Below are positions 16,171-23,815 of a stretch of 64,000 bases of DNA, one piece after another. Below the pieces are notes generated by a model. That model was given only the letters and a program-made list of their open reading frames with translations, did no database searches and had not been told where the DNA came from. The translations under genes and the position numbers were made by a program. Source of the DNA: Candidatus Scalindua sp. SCAELEC01 (GTDB taxonomy: Bacteria; Planctomycetota; Brocadiia; Brocadiales; Scalinduaceae); assembly GCA_004282745.1 (NCBI GenBank), contig SHMT01000010.1, positions 79,653 to 143,652 on the forward strand. The letters run 5' to 3'. Within the stretch, counting starts at the first letter, position 1. Each line of letters opens with the position of its first letter.

Positions 16171-17379
16171 CTATTGTTTACCTTGCATAGCCAGTTTCAA
16201 ATGAGCGAAGTTGCGTTCAATAGTATCAATATTTGGATGCCCGTTTGGGAATGTTCTTCGTAAAATATCAAGAGCATGCTTATACAAAGGCTCGGATTCT
16301 TCATATTTGCCCTGTTTCCTGTATAGGCAAGCCAGATTGTTCAGAGTCTCTGCGACAGAAGGATGATCTGAGCCAAGGGTTTTTTCTTTGATCTCCAGTG
16401 ACCGTTTATACAAGGGCTCCACTTCTTCATATTTGCCCTGTTCCCTGTATAGATTAGCCAGATTGTTTAGAGTAGTTGCAACAGAAGGATGGTCTAGGCC
16501 AAGGGCTTTTTCTTTGATCTCCAGTGACCGTTTATACAAGGGCTCCGCTACTTCATATTTGCCCATGTCATGGTAAAGCAAAGCCAAGTTATTTTGGATT
16601 TGTGCAAGTTCAACCGTTTCAGTTGTTTCCTGCTGGCGTAACTGAAGTAACTTCTCTAGCCATGGCTGAGCCTCTTTGTAATCCCCAAGCGTTTGCGCCA
16701 TTGTGCCAGCCGCAAGCAGGTAATCAGGGTTGCCATTTTCCAACGCCACTGCTCGGCTATACTTTTTCATCGCTTTGGCATAATCAATGCGCCCTTCTGC
16801 CAACTGTCCACTTTGATATGCTGCAAGCGCTACTACAACAGCACCTTCTTCATCAACTTCATCAAACAATTTCTCTGCTATCTTAGCATCCCCACTTTGT
16901 AGGTTTTTGCGTGCTTCTTTTATCTTTGATTTTGGTAGTGTTCCCTCAAGTTTTTCTAATGCCGTAACAGCCTTTTTTCGTCTCTTTGTTTCCTCCTCAA
17001 AGCTCTCTTGCAGGTTGTTTAATTTTTCACCAACTGCATTGAGTTCGATTTCCAGTTTCTGTTGTTTTTCACACTCCTTATTTCTGATGGATTCTTGTAG
17101 TTCCTTGTGTATTCTTTCTCTCTCACGGTTTATTTTGACCTCATATTCTTCTAGCGTAATCCCTATGTAAGTAATTTTGTCACCACTTACAATATCGCCA
17201 CTGCCTGCTGAATAATTTGCGTCACGCCCTGCCTTGATCTCTATTTTATTCTCAGCAGTTTGTTTACTACCACGTGTTGCTAAATAACCTATGACAGCAA
17301 CAACAAGTGGCACCACGATAGCGGCAATAATCCATTTTGTGTTTAATTTCTTCTTGTCTGTTTTGTTTGGAATATTCAT
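16171..17379 (-). CDS. Membrane-anchored kinesin-light-chain-type TPR protein
   Basis: A 402-residue protein with an N-terminal transmembrane helix (KWIIAAIVVPLVVAVIGYL, about 15-33), a Gly/Asp motif GRDANYSAGSGDIVSGDKI (51-69), a coiled coil (about 75-150) and then TPR units. The last three are 42-residue KLC-type repeats (TLNNLANLYREQGKYEEVEP, EPLYKRSLEIKEK). TPRs mediate protein contacts; no enzyme domain is present. The GD-rich motif before the coiled coil resembles linkers seen in bacterial conflict and signalling proteins, which is a loose comparison. It lies within the accessory region between yhaN and yhaO, downstream of higBA. Confidence 0.8.
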   Translation of the reverse strand: MNIPNKTDKKKLNTKWIIAAIVVPLVVAVIGYLATRGSKQTAENKIEIKAGRDANYSAGSGDIVSGDKITYIGITLEEYEVKINRERERIHKELQESIRNKECEKQQKLEIELNAVGEKLNNLQESFEEETKRRKKAVTALEKLEGTLPKSKIKEARKNLQSGDAKIAEKLFDEVDEEGAVVVALAAYQSGQLAEGRIDYAKAMKKYSRAVALENGNPDYLLAAGTMAQTLGDYKEAQPWLEKLLQLRQQETTETVELAQIQNNLALLYHDMGKYEVAEPLYKRSLEIKEKALGLDHPSVATTLNNLANLYREQGKYEEVEPLYKRSLEIKEKTLGSDHPSVAETLNNLACLYRKQGKYEESEPLYKHALDILRRTFPNGHPNIDTIERNFAHLKLAMQGKQ

Positions 17380-17471
17380 TTTGAGAAACCCGGGTCATGA
17401 AACCTCCGGGTCGTACCAATACACGCAACCGCATTAAAAGTTTTAAAAGGAAACTGAGAACAAACCGAAAT

Positions 17472-17780
17472 TTACAGCGTTGCTTCAGGTGTCACAGAAA
17501 TTCGCAAACCCACAGCATGGAGAACCTTTGTCAGAGTTTCCAGCCTCGGATTACCTCTTTTTGATAAGGTTTTGTATAGCTGTTCCCTGTTCAAGTTAGT
17601 TTTCCTTGATAGGGCCGTCATGCTACCTACGCGCGCGTCTGCTACATCTTTTAAAGCAGCCGTAAACATCTCCATGTCACCATCTGCAAGTATCTCTTCC
17701 AGGTACATGGCGGCCACTTCAGGATTTTTCAGTAATTCCTTACTCGTTTTATCAAACGATCTGCTTGCTTTTTTTGTCAT
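17472..17780 (-). CDS. higA: HigA-type antitoxin (addiction module antidote)
   Basis: A 102-residue XRE-fold antitoxin of the TIGR02684 type. It opens with a low-complexity stretch, followed by LKNPEVAAMYLEEILADGD and a helix-turn-helix MTALSRKTNLNREQLYKTL, then the typical GNPRLETLTKVLHAVGLRI. It neutralises the RelE-fold toxin encoded just upstream and should repress the shared promoter at 18125-18153. Its ATG overlaps the toxin stop by 4 bases. The module looks intact, unlike most others in this region. Confidence 0.88.
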   Translation of the reverse strand: MTKKASRSFDKTSKELLKNPEVAAMYLEEILADGDMEMFTAALKDVADARVGSMTALSRKTNLNREQLYKTLSKRGNPRLETLTKVLHAVGLRISVTPEATL

Positions 17781-18115
17781 GGTTTTGTCCTTTCTACATA
17801 ATCAGTCAAATATTCTTTTGCCTTGGCAACTGTTTTTTTCTGGTCTTTTTTCGTTGAACCCGCCAGCAATAGAACCACCTTTTTTCCAACAACCGCGTAG
17901 AATATACGATAGCCTGGACCGTAATTTTCACGCATCTCAAAAACCCCTTTTGCACCTTTAATATCTTTCCAGTCACCAAAGTTTCCAAAGGAAGCCCGTA
18001 TGATCCGGGCACGAATTTTGGCCTGAGCCCTTTCATCCTTGAGGCTCAAAAGCCATTCACCGAATGGCGCTTTACCGGAAGAGGTTTCGTATTCCTCAAT
18101 GTCATATTTTTTCAT
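17777..18115 (-). CDS. higB: HigB/RelE-family toxin
   Basis: A 112-residue toxin of the TIGR02683 group, probably an mRNA interferase acting at the ribosome. Characteristic segments are FGEWLLSLKDERAQAKIRAR, GNFGDWKDIKGAKGVFEMRE, GPGYRIFYAV and VLLLAGSTKKDQKKTVAKAKEYL. It is the first gene of a toxin-first operon, as is usual for higBA, and begins 10 bases below a perfect 20-bp palindrome. No truncation or frameshift is seen. Confidence 0.9.
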   Translation of the reverse strand: MKKYDIEEYETSSGKAPFGEWLLSLKDERAQAKIRARIIRASFGNFGDWKDIKGAKGVFEMRENYGPGYRIFYAVVGKKVVLLLAGSTKKDQKKTVAKAKEYLTDYVERTKP

Positions 18116-18124
18116 ACCTACACA

Positions 18125-18153
18125 ATAGTAGTTTATAAACTACTAATTGTCAA
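18125..18153 (-). promoter_or_regulatory. higBA promoter with palindromic operator
   Basis: On the minus strand TTGACA (18153-18148) and TACTAT (18130-18125) are 17 bases apart. The perfect palindrome TAGTAGTTTATAAACTACTA (18126-18145) fills the spacer and covers most of the -10 box. This is a textbook layout for self-repression by the antitoxin. The gene starts 10 bases downstream of the -10 box, so the mRNA leader is very short or absent. Confidence 0.85.
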
Positions 18154-18289
18154 TTGTAAAATGATATAAAAAATAAATATCAAGACCACATATGGGAAGC
18201 AATGCTACGTTATTTTTCCTTCAGCGCACTGCTTAAAAAACAAAACTTATTGTCCATTACACACCAGTAAAGAAAACGGGGGGTTTGTT

Positions 18290-19647
18290 TAACCTAAGTT
18301 GAGCACTTTATATTTGTTTAAAAACCTTAAAATCCACTTAAAAGGCGATAGCAATTTGTTATAATACATTTCCCAAAAAACAAAATCTACCACCCAATAA
18401 GTGAGGAAAATATTATGACCAAAAAGGTATTTAAAAGCAAGCGCAAGATTAACGATATGGGTGTAACCAATGATACATTAGTTGGCAGAGGGGGAATGAA
18501 TTTATTCGTAAAGTATTTAAGCAGTGTAGACATATACCCGTTATTAGAAGGCTCATTTGGTAATATGAGAAAAAGCCAGAAAGGTCTGCCGGTGTGGAAT
18601 ATATTCAAGCAGATATTTTGTTGGTTTTATGATGGAACGAGTCGACACTTAAACTACTTTGATAAGTTAAAAGTTGATGAAGGGTACGCATCCGCAATAG
18701 AGAATGGCCCTGATGAGATGGCATCGTCGCATCAGATAAAACGATTCTACAAGTCATTCTCGTGGGTATGCGGAGGACAGTTTCGCAAGATACTTCGCAA
18801 GATGTTTATTTGGAGGCTAAGGCTTGAAAAGCCTGATGTCATAGACTTAACAATAGATACAATGGTAATGGACAACAACGAGGCTCTGAAGCGATACGGA
18901 GTACAGCCTACCTACAAGAAAGTAAAGGGATTTCAACCATTACAGGCAATTTGGAATGGTAAGATAGTAGATGCAATCTTTCGAGGCGGCAAGAAACACA
19001 GCAACTATGGAAATTCTGTAGTGAATATGATAAGGGGCCTTGTGCAAGTGATCCGCAAGGAATACCGTGAGACAGTCACTATAATAGTCAGGCTTGATAG
19101 TGGATTTTTTGATGAGAAGATCTTACGAGAATGTGACAAACTGGGAATAGGGTTTATATGCACTGGTAAGATGTATAAAGGGGTGAAAGAGTATGTTGGT
19201 GTACAGCCCCAGAGCCAATGGAAGAGCTATAGCAATAGGAATCAAGAGTGGGAGTATCTGGAAGAGGTAATGCCAGTAGGTAGCTATGCAACAACGGTGA
19301 GGAGGAATGCATTAGACTTTGCTGCGAAGATAATAGGCACTGGTGGGCAACTAATCCTGAAAGTAAACCAGATAGTGATGGATACTTTACGATTTGATAT
19401 TTTATGGTTACGAAGTCAAACACCCATACCAATAGTTATTTAGTTGTGACAATCTTGAAGCTGAAAACAAAAAATCTGTAGGAGTAGTACGTCACTATTT
19501 GGTGAAATGCGATCAAACAGGTGCTGTTAAAGAATTTTTTTTAGTATGAGAGGGTTTGCTACCACGTAAAAACAATTTTTCCTGAGTACAATTGTGCCAT
19601 TGGCACCTTTTTTTTGTCGTAAATTTAGTATTGCTCAATTTGGGTTA
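18290..19647 (+). mobile_element. IS1380-family element, internally deleted
   Basis: About 1,358 bases bounded by imperfect inverted repeats: TAACCTAAGTTGAGCAC at 18290-18306 and, reversed, TAACCCAAATTGAGCAA at the right end (19631-19647). It carries one transposase gene (18415-19443) with an internal deletion. Between the gene and the right end are about 200 non-coding bases. I see no clear target-site duplication. It lies between the higBA module and a ParD-like gene. Confidence 0.8.
18415..19443 (+). CDS. IS1380-family transposase with in-frame internal deletion
   Basis: A 342-residue product; family members usually have about 430-460. The N-terminal two thirds look normal, with the first catalytic Asp in DLTIDTMVMDNN (about residue 143) and the second in VRLDSGFFDE (about 225). 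After NQEWEYLEE the sequence jumps straight to VGSYATTVRRNALDFAAKI and the normal family C-terminus ending in TPIPIVI. The missing segment of about 100 residues would hold the third catalytic residue (Glu of the Y-R-E-K region), so the protein should be inactive although the frame is open. GTGAGGA lies before the ATG. Confidence 0.85.
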   Translation: MTKKVFKSKRKINDMGVTNDTLVGRGGMNLFVKYLSSVDIYPLLEGSFGNMRKSQKGLPVWNIFKQIFCWFYDGTSRHLNYFDKLKVDEGYASAIENGPDEMASSHQIKRFYKSFSWVCGGQFRKILRKMFIWRLRLEKPDVIDLTIDTMVMDNNEALKRYGVQPTYKKVKGFQPLQAIWNGKIVDAIFRGGKKHSNYGNSVVNMIRGLVQVIRKEYRETVTIIVRLDSGFFDEKILRECDKLGIGFICTGKMYKGVKEYVGVQPQSQWKSYSNRNQEWEYLEEVMPVGSYATTVRRNALDFAAKIIGTGGQLILKVNQIVMDTLRFDILWLRSQTPIPIVI

Positions 19648-19693
19648 TAATCGTTGTCTACAATTGGGAAAATAAGCAAGAAAGGACATTACC

Positions 19694-19885
19694 ATGAACA
19701 ATGAAATAGGTGGGTATTTTTGCGAAGTCCTGCGTCTTGTAGAAGAGCGAGAGGCCAAACTAAAAGCATTAAGAAAATACATCAGTACAGCAATTGAACG
19801 TGGCGGAAACTATAGCGATTACGAGATAGGTGAAGCCCTTGCCAACGATAGGGGCAAAGAAGAAAAATCAACTAAAAAGTTCTGA
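19694..19885 (+). CDS. Small ParD-like antitoxin, orphan
   Basis: A 63-residue protein with good AAAGGA spacing before the ATG. The part REAKLKALRKYISTAIERGG and YSDYEIGEAL resembles the toxin-binding tail of ParD antitoxins; the DNA-binding N-terminal half of normal ParD (about 80 residues) is missing or replaced. No ParE gene follows; instead the minus-strand YafQ pseudogene overlaps its last 14 bases. It begins 46 bases after the right end of the IS1380 element, which may have removed the front of the original gene. Confidence 0.5.
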   Translation: MNNEIGGYFCEVLRLVEEREAKLKALRKYISTAIERGGNYSDYEIGEALANDRGKEEKSTKKF

Positions 19886-20140
19886 ATGGGAGCCGGTTCG
19901 AGTATATTCTATAACCTTTTCGTCTTCGTTCACCTTGTAGATCAGTAGCCAGTCTGGCGCAATATGACATTCCCTGTGACCACGCCAGTTCCCTGTAAGA
20001 ACATGATCCTTTTTTTTTGTGGAAGAGGCTTTCCAGCAACTAACAGGGTATCAATATCCTTAAAAAGCTGCATGTCTTCGCTGCTTCTTGCAATGCCGTA
20101 CATCTCTTCTAAACTTGGTTGAAGCACGTATTTCGTACAT
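19872..20140 (-). pseudogene. YafQ-type toxin, frameshifted
   Basis: The toxin half of a DinJ/RelB-YafQ module. The pieces read MYEIRASTKFRRDVRHCKKQ, then in another frame DMQLFKDIDTLLVAGKPLPQK, and after a run of nine A (on the minus strand, about 20010-20018) the third piece HRECHIAPDWLLIYKVNEDE and VIEYTRTGSHSELF. The last piece holds the conserved region of this mRNA interferase. Two frame changes abolish the product. Its ATG overlaps the antitoxin stop (TAATG at 20138-20142), so the original coupling is still visible. Confidence 0.8.
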
Positions 20141-20394
20141 TAAATTCCTAAATCTTTATACATATCTTCAGAAGTTTTGTAACGTTTTCCGCCACCACTG
20201 GCGAGTTCTTCCATGGCTTCTTTTGTTTCAGCGTTAGGTATTTTTATATCAAAAGGAATACCCCCACGCATAGCAACCTGACGCAAGAAAAGATTGAATG
20301 CTTGCCAAGGTTTAAGGCCAACTTTGGCAAAAACCTTGTAAGCCCGTTTCTTTGCGTCAGCATCAAGACGTAAACTTGTCGGTTCTGTAGTCAT
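20140..20394 (-). CDS. RelB/DinJ-family antitoxin
   Basis: From ATG 20394 the protein has 84 residues: MTTEPTSLRLDADAKKRAY at the ribbon-helix-helix, then VGLKPWQAFNLFLRQVAMRG and GIPFDIKIPNAETKEAM, all typical of DinJ. It binds and blocks a YafQ-type toxin and represses its own promoter. AGGAG is placed before this ATG, which favours it over the upstream ATG at 20430. The partner toxin directly downstream is frameshifted, so this is an antitoxin without a working local toxin. An inverted repeat upstream (20430-20448) is a likely operator. Confidence 0.85.
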   Translation of the reverse strand: MTTEPTSLRLDADAKKRAYKVFAKVGLKPWQAFNLFLRQVAMRGGIPFDIKIPNAETKEAMEELASGGGKRYKTSEDMYKDLGI

Positions 20395-20429
20395 TTTAAA
20401 AATCTCCTTATAGTTACGATTGTATAACA

Positions 20430-20448
20430 TTTGTAACTTTTTTACAAA
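20430..20448 (-). promoter_or_regulatory. Likely operator of the relB-like gene
   Basis: TTTGTAA (20430-20436) and TTACAAA (20442-20448) form an inverted repeat 36 bases before the relB-like start. Position and symmetry fit binding by a ribbon-helix-helix dimer. Confidence 0.5.
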
Positions 20449-20472
20449 CTATTTACTTTTGAGAAAGTGAAC

Positions 20473-20492
20473 GGTGAGGTTTAAGCCTCACC
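20473..20492. terminator. Hairpin at the end of the 20488-20778 gene
   Basis: GGTGAGGTTTAAGCCTCACC pairs over its two 7-base arms and covers the stop codon of the minus-strand gene. On the plus strand it is followed by GCCTTTTGTTT. It may end transcription in one or both directions. Confidence 0.45.
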
Positions 20493-20778
20493 GCCTTTTG
20501 TTTAGGCTTGTTCTTCTACTTCCTCTCTGGGTTCGAGCAAGACCTTCCATGGCATCACGTTGGAAACGAGCGCAAATACTAACCACATCATGTTTGTTGA
20601 GGTTTTGAAAATTACCGTCTCGGATTTCAGAAAGTAAGATCTCTAAACCTTCTTCTGCGCGTTTAGTCAATATATCGTTATAGATCGCAGAAGCAGTCGC
20701 CGTCGGAATACCAAAGCATGCCAGTACATCGGATAATCCTGCCGTTGCGTATTTCACTATTCTGTTTTGCTTAGACAT
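20488..20778 (-). CDS. Small protein of unknown function
   Basis: A 96-residue protein with AAAGGAAA ahead of the ATG. It has two likely helical parts (DVLACFGIPTATASAIYNDI and TKRAEEGLEILLSEIRDGNF) and KHDVVSICARFQRDAMEGLA, then a basic tail (TQRGSRRTSLNKRR) that could come from a late frame change. It resembles small hypothetical proteins carried with plasmids or toxin-antitoxin genes, but I know no function. It lies between the RelB-like gene and a string of decayed toxin-antitoxin genes. Confidence 0.55.
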   Translation of the reverse strand: MSKQNRIVKYATAGLSDVLACFGIPTATASAIYNDILTKRAEEGLEILLSEIRDGNFQNLNKHDVVSICARFQRDAMEGLARTQRGSRRTSLNKRR

Positions 20779-20908
20779 AAGTTTCCTTTTAGTTAATACT
20801 CAGACCAATCTACTGTCTTTTTAAACGCAGAAAGATGCTATCCGTAATACGTATAGATTAGGTATTTCCCATACTGGTTATTATCGTTCAACGATTTTAA
20901 TGAAAACT

Positions 20909-21135
20909 TTATAAAGGTTCTGTCACTAAAGCGCGGCGCACTGCGTCCGGTTCCTGGTCTATAACAAAAAGAAAATTACGGGCTGGCCCTGTGGGTACAC
21001 GGCGGCCTTGTTCCCAATCCCTAATAGTTGCAACTTTAAAACCAAAATAATCAGCGAAATTATTGTGGCTCATCTTCAATTTTTTGCGAATACGCCGGAC
21101 GTTAATTTCTTCGGGAATGTGAACAACTGCTTCTG
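20909..21135 (-). pseudogene. XRE-family antitoxin fragment without a start codon
   Basis: A minus-strand frame of about 75 codons ending in TAA at 20909 reads VHIPEEINVRRIRKKLKMSH, NNFADYFGFKVATIRDWEQG and RRVPTGPARNFLFVIDQEPD. This is the helix-turn-helix half of HigA-like XRE antitoxins, where the normal N-terminal part is about 40 residues longer. An in-frame TAA occurs about eight codons before, and no ATG, GTG or TTG opens the frame ahead of the conserved part. It therefore looks truncated at its 5' end. Confidence 0.65.
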
Positions 21136-21142
21136 TTTAATG

Positions 21143-21387
21143 TTACTTCGGGTGTTTTTTAATTGTCATAATGACGTATGTATCGCCATCAATAAGAAAA
21201 TAGAGACGGTAATCACGACTGATTCTTAACTGCCAGAGATTTCGTTTCTTATCATATTTCTTGGCATTTAGAGAGGGGTAGCGAATATCTTTTAGTAAGG
21301 CTGTGAGTGTTTGTCAACAAGTTCTTGGAGTTTTAAGGTAAGCGCTTCGTAGTCTCTGACCGCTTTTTTGGTAAAAAATAGTTCCAT
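21143..21387 (-). pseudogene. RelE-type toxin, frameshifted
   Basis: Partner of the AbrB-type gene upstream, with overlapping stop and start (TAATG at 21385-21389). The first frame reads MELFFTKKAVRDYEALTLKL and QELVDK. One base out of frame near 21301-21315 it continues LLKDIRYPSLNAKKYDKKRN and LWQLRISRDYRLYFLIDGDT, ending TAA at 21143. The second piece is the conserved core of cytotoxic RelE-fold proteins (basic residues around RISRDYR). A single frameshift inactivates the gene. Confidence 0.75.
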
Positions 21388-21644
21388 TATTTCTTCTTGA
21401 GCGAAGCTTTAAAATCTTTCACACTACGAAAAGGCCCAGATGTTCGCCCTTTTTTGTAGTCGTCCATACCCTCATTGATAGCATCCTCAACACTCTCTCT
21501 GTCTACAATCGTTTTGGGCTTTATAAAAATAGTCTTACCTTTTGCTTTGATTTCCAGAAAATCCCCCTCTTTAATATGCATTTCATCACGCACTTTAGTG
21601 GGTATCGTAATCTGAAATTTATTTTTTACCTTTACTAGAGACAT
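21387..21644 (-). CDS. AbrB/MazE-type antitoxin
   Basis: From ATG 21644 an 85-residue swapped-hairpin DNA-binding protein: MSLVKVKNKFQITIPTKVRD and EMHIKEGDFLEIKAKGKTIF are the SpoVT-AbrB fold, and the C-terminal tail (about 45-85) is the toxin-binding part. GGAGAA is just upstream. A longer frame from 21668 adds eight residues and is less likely. It is followed, with overlapping codons, by a frameshifted RelE-like toxin, so it too is an antitoxin without a working local partner. Confidence 0.85.
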   Translation of the reverse strand: MSLVKVKNKFQITIPTKVRDEMHIKEGDFLEIKAKGKTIFIKPKTIVDRESVEDAINEGMDDYKKGRTSGPFRSVKDFKASLKKK

Positions 21645-21841
21645 TATATTTTCTCCTGTGTGTTCCACATGTTTGAAAGTTATACTTTACAACTATCGTA
21701 ACAGGTAGAGGAAATGTTTTCAAGCAGAGTATAAAACACTATTGCCAGATAGGGTCTAATCCCATGTTTGAAAAAGCAACAGATGTAGTTACTTGTTTTT
21801 ACCTGAAACGATCCGTAGTATATAGACAGTGGGTAATAACA

Positions 21842-21872
21842 TCCCCCAAATCCCCCTTCAAAGGGGGACTTT
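21842..21872. repeat. Small hairpin repeat (CCCCC...GGGGG)
   Basis: CCCCCTTCAAAGGGGG at 21852-21867 in the frame 'cccccaaat...gacttt', matching the arrangement at 7590-7616 with a changed stem. The remaining bases between 21645 and 21925 show no gene. Confidence 0.5.
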
Positions 21873-21925
21873 GATTTTAATGAGAATAAAGAACTTTGAA
21901 TTCTTAATAATTATAAAGTTACATA

Positions 21926-22051
21926 GTGGTTGAGTGAAAACTGCCCAGGTACAAGGCGCGTAAAAATTACGGAACCGGAGCGTACTCAAGTACGTGAGGA
22001 TTACGGAATTTTTACAGCAACGCCGTAGATGGGTAGTTTCCACTCAACCAC
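21926..22051. repeat. P element copy 3, overlapping the end of yhaO
   Basis: 126 bases: left end GTGGTTGAGTGAAAACTGCC, right end (reversed) GTGGTTGAGTGGAAACTACC. Both ends carry GAGTG where most copies have GAACG or GAACC, so the changes are matched. The TGA stop codon of yhaO (22044-22046) lies within its right terminal repeat. Interior blocks (GGCGCGTAAAAATTACGGAA, GCAACGCCGTAGATGGGTAG) match the family. Confidence 0.87.
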
Positions 22052-23309
22052 CGGATAAGAGGTCTAAGCCAAGGTCTACCGCCGCATCCAGGATCTTTAA
22101 CAATTCTGTTTCATTCTTTTCGGTGAGATATTTCCGTATTACCCTGTTTGACAATGGTTGGTTCAGGATCTTAAGCAATTCAGTTTTCATGTGAGCATCA
22201 TCACTCCCTCTCTCAGCAAGCCGAAGAAAATCACTGATAAAGCTCTCCTGATTCATAAAGTCTGCGCGCTCAACAACCGGCTTGACTGATAGGCGAATTG
22301 ACTCGGGAAAGAGAAAGGGAGAGTGGTGGAAGAACCGTTCAACCAGGATCTCCTTTACCTCATCTATCTTGTCAGGTATCGTTAATTCGTGATAGAGTGG
22401 TGACGCTCCGGTCAGCGTCCATCGGGAGACAATCCCCCGTTCACTATTGGTAATATTTGAAAGCTGTTCTTCACACCTATCAGACAGGAGATCTACCAGC
22501 TCCAACAAAGTTGAAGTTTTTTCCAAATTCAGCTCCTCATGCCCCCAGACAATATTCTGTACCGGTCTGAATTCATGAGATATCTTCCGGTTTACATCAA
22601 CCGTAATAAGATAACAGCCCCTTGGACCATCCTCATTAATATGTCTCCCCTGTATATTCCCCGGGTAGAGCATGAAGGGGTCCCTGCAGACGACCTCCGG
22701 TGTATGAATATGGCCAAGCAGCCACATATCCATACCGATGGACCTCAGATCGTTTATGGTACACGGCGCATACGGCTCATGCCCGGCCCGTGAGCCTACA
22801 TTTGCATGGAGCATTCCAATTGATAGGCCATCGCCTCCCTCCCCTTGAAACTTTAAGGAGAGGTTTTCCCTGGTATCTCTCACCTGATAACTGATTCCAT
22901 AGATAGTGGCAATCACATTGATCGATTTTTCAACCGACACCGCCTCTACTTTATCGCCGGAAAGCAGATGTACATTCGGGGGAAACCCTATCTCCATCAC
23001 CCACTCAGACAGAGGATCGTGATTACCCGCCACAATGATGACGGGAATGCCTCTTTTCTGCAGCCTTTCAAACTGCTCCCTTAGGAGGATTTGCGCCCTT
23101 AAACTTCTATCAACGCCATCAAAGGTATCACCACCAATCGTCAAGAAGTCCACACTTTCTGCCAAACAGAGGTCTATGATCTGCACGAAGGCCTCATTGG
23201 TAGAATCCTTAAACCTCTCAGCCAATGCAGGTTCCTTAATAGCCAGTCCCTGAAAAGGGCTGTCAAGATGCAAATCGGCACAGTGAATGAATGTTGTGTT
23301 TTTAGACAA
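22044..23309 (-). CDS. yhaO: SbcD/YhaO-like DNA repair metallophosphoesterase
   Basis: A 421-residue calcineurin-like phosphoesterase, the nuclease partner of YhaN. Metal-binding motifs are complete: HCADLHLDSPF (9-19), GGDTFDG (59-65), VAGNHDPLS (about 92-100) and LLGHIHTPE (about 200). Residues 1 to about 270 are the phosphoesterase domain and the rest is the capping and partner-binding part. Its last codons DLLSGG and stop run into P element copy 3. In other genomes yhaO lies directly before yhaN; here the two are separated by about 10.3 kb, though still on one strand. Confidence 0.92.
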   Translation of the reverse strand: MSKNTTFIHCADLHLDSPFQGLAIKEPALAERFKDSTNEAFVQIIDLCLAESVDFLTIGGDTFDGVDRSLRAQILLREQFERLQKRGIPVIIVAGNHDPLSEWVMEIGFPPNVHLLSGDKVEAVSVEKSINVIATIYGISYQVRDTRENLSLKFQGEGGDGLSIGMLHANVGSRAGHEPYAPCTINDLRSIGMDMWLLGHIHTPEVVCRDPFMLYPGNIQGRHINEDGPRGCYLITVDVNRKISHEFRPVQNIVWGHEELNLEKTSTLLELVDLLSDRCEEQLSNITNSERGIVSRWTLTGASPLYHELTIPDKIDEVKEILVERFFHHSPFLFPESIRLSVKPVVERADFMNQESFISDFLRLAERGSDDAHMKTELLKILNQPLSNRVIRKYLTEKNETELLKILDAAVDLGLDLLSGG

Positions 23310-23410
23310 GAGTTTGACTGAAGCCTCAAATAAAATAGTAGATATTTGGCGGTTCAGGAGTCAGATACAAAAAAAGGAAATAAACAAAAGATGAAACGAA
23401 AAATACTCTT

Positions 23411-23815
23411 TCACAATACCTGTATCATCTTTTTCTGCATTTCAAGACTAAAACCTGAGGCACTCATTTTCACCTTTTCAAATTCTTCCGGCGTATACAC
23501 TATGATATCCAGAGAGACACCCAGGTCAAAGAGTTCCTGATAGTCTAAGGGCCTTTCGATGAAGGCTTTCTCTGTTTCCGTAATAATTAAGATATCTATA
23601 TCTGACCAGGGAGTTGTCTCATTCAAAGCCAATGATCCGAATAAAAAACAAGACGTAATATCTCTTTTTGCAAGTTTCTCCTGAAGAAATGAGATAATGT
23701 CGGACAGAGAAAAATCCTGGACACTAATAACGGGCCTGCTTTTTTCAAGTACTGATCCATCACCATTCACAAAGTTATCCCCCCAATCGCTTGACAACAA
23801 TATCATAAATTTCAA
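23411..23815 (-). CDS. MNT-type nucleotidyltransferase, second module
   Basis: A 134-residue protein with the Pol-beta signature FLFGSLALNETTPWSDIDIL (Gly-Ser, then Asp-x-Asp) and LDIIVYTPEEFEK carrying the third acidic residue. Probable antitoxin partner of the HEPN gene upstream, with which it overlaps by 41 bases. The first 40 or so residues (MKFMILLSSDWGDNF) are partly the overlap and do not belong to the core domain, so translation may begin further in. Not closely similar to the MNT protein at 12056-12382. Confidence 0.82.
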   Translation of the reverse strand: MKFMILLSSDWGDNFVNGDGSVLEKSRPVISVQDFSLSDIISFLQEKLAKRDITSCFLFGSLALNETTPWSDIDILIITETEKAFIERPLDYQELFDLGVSLDIIVYTPEEFEKVKMSASGFSLEMQKKMIQVL

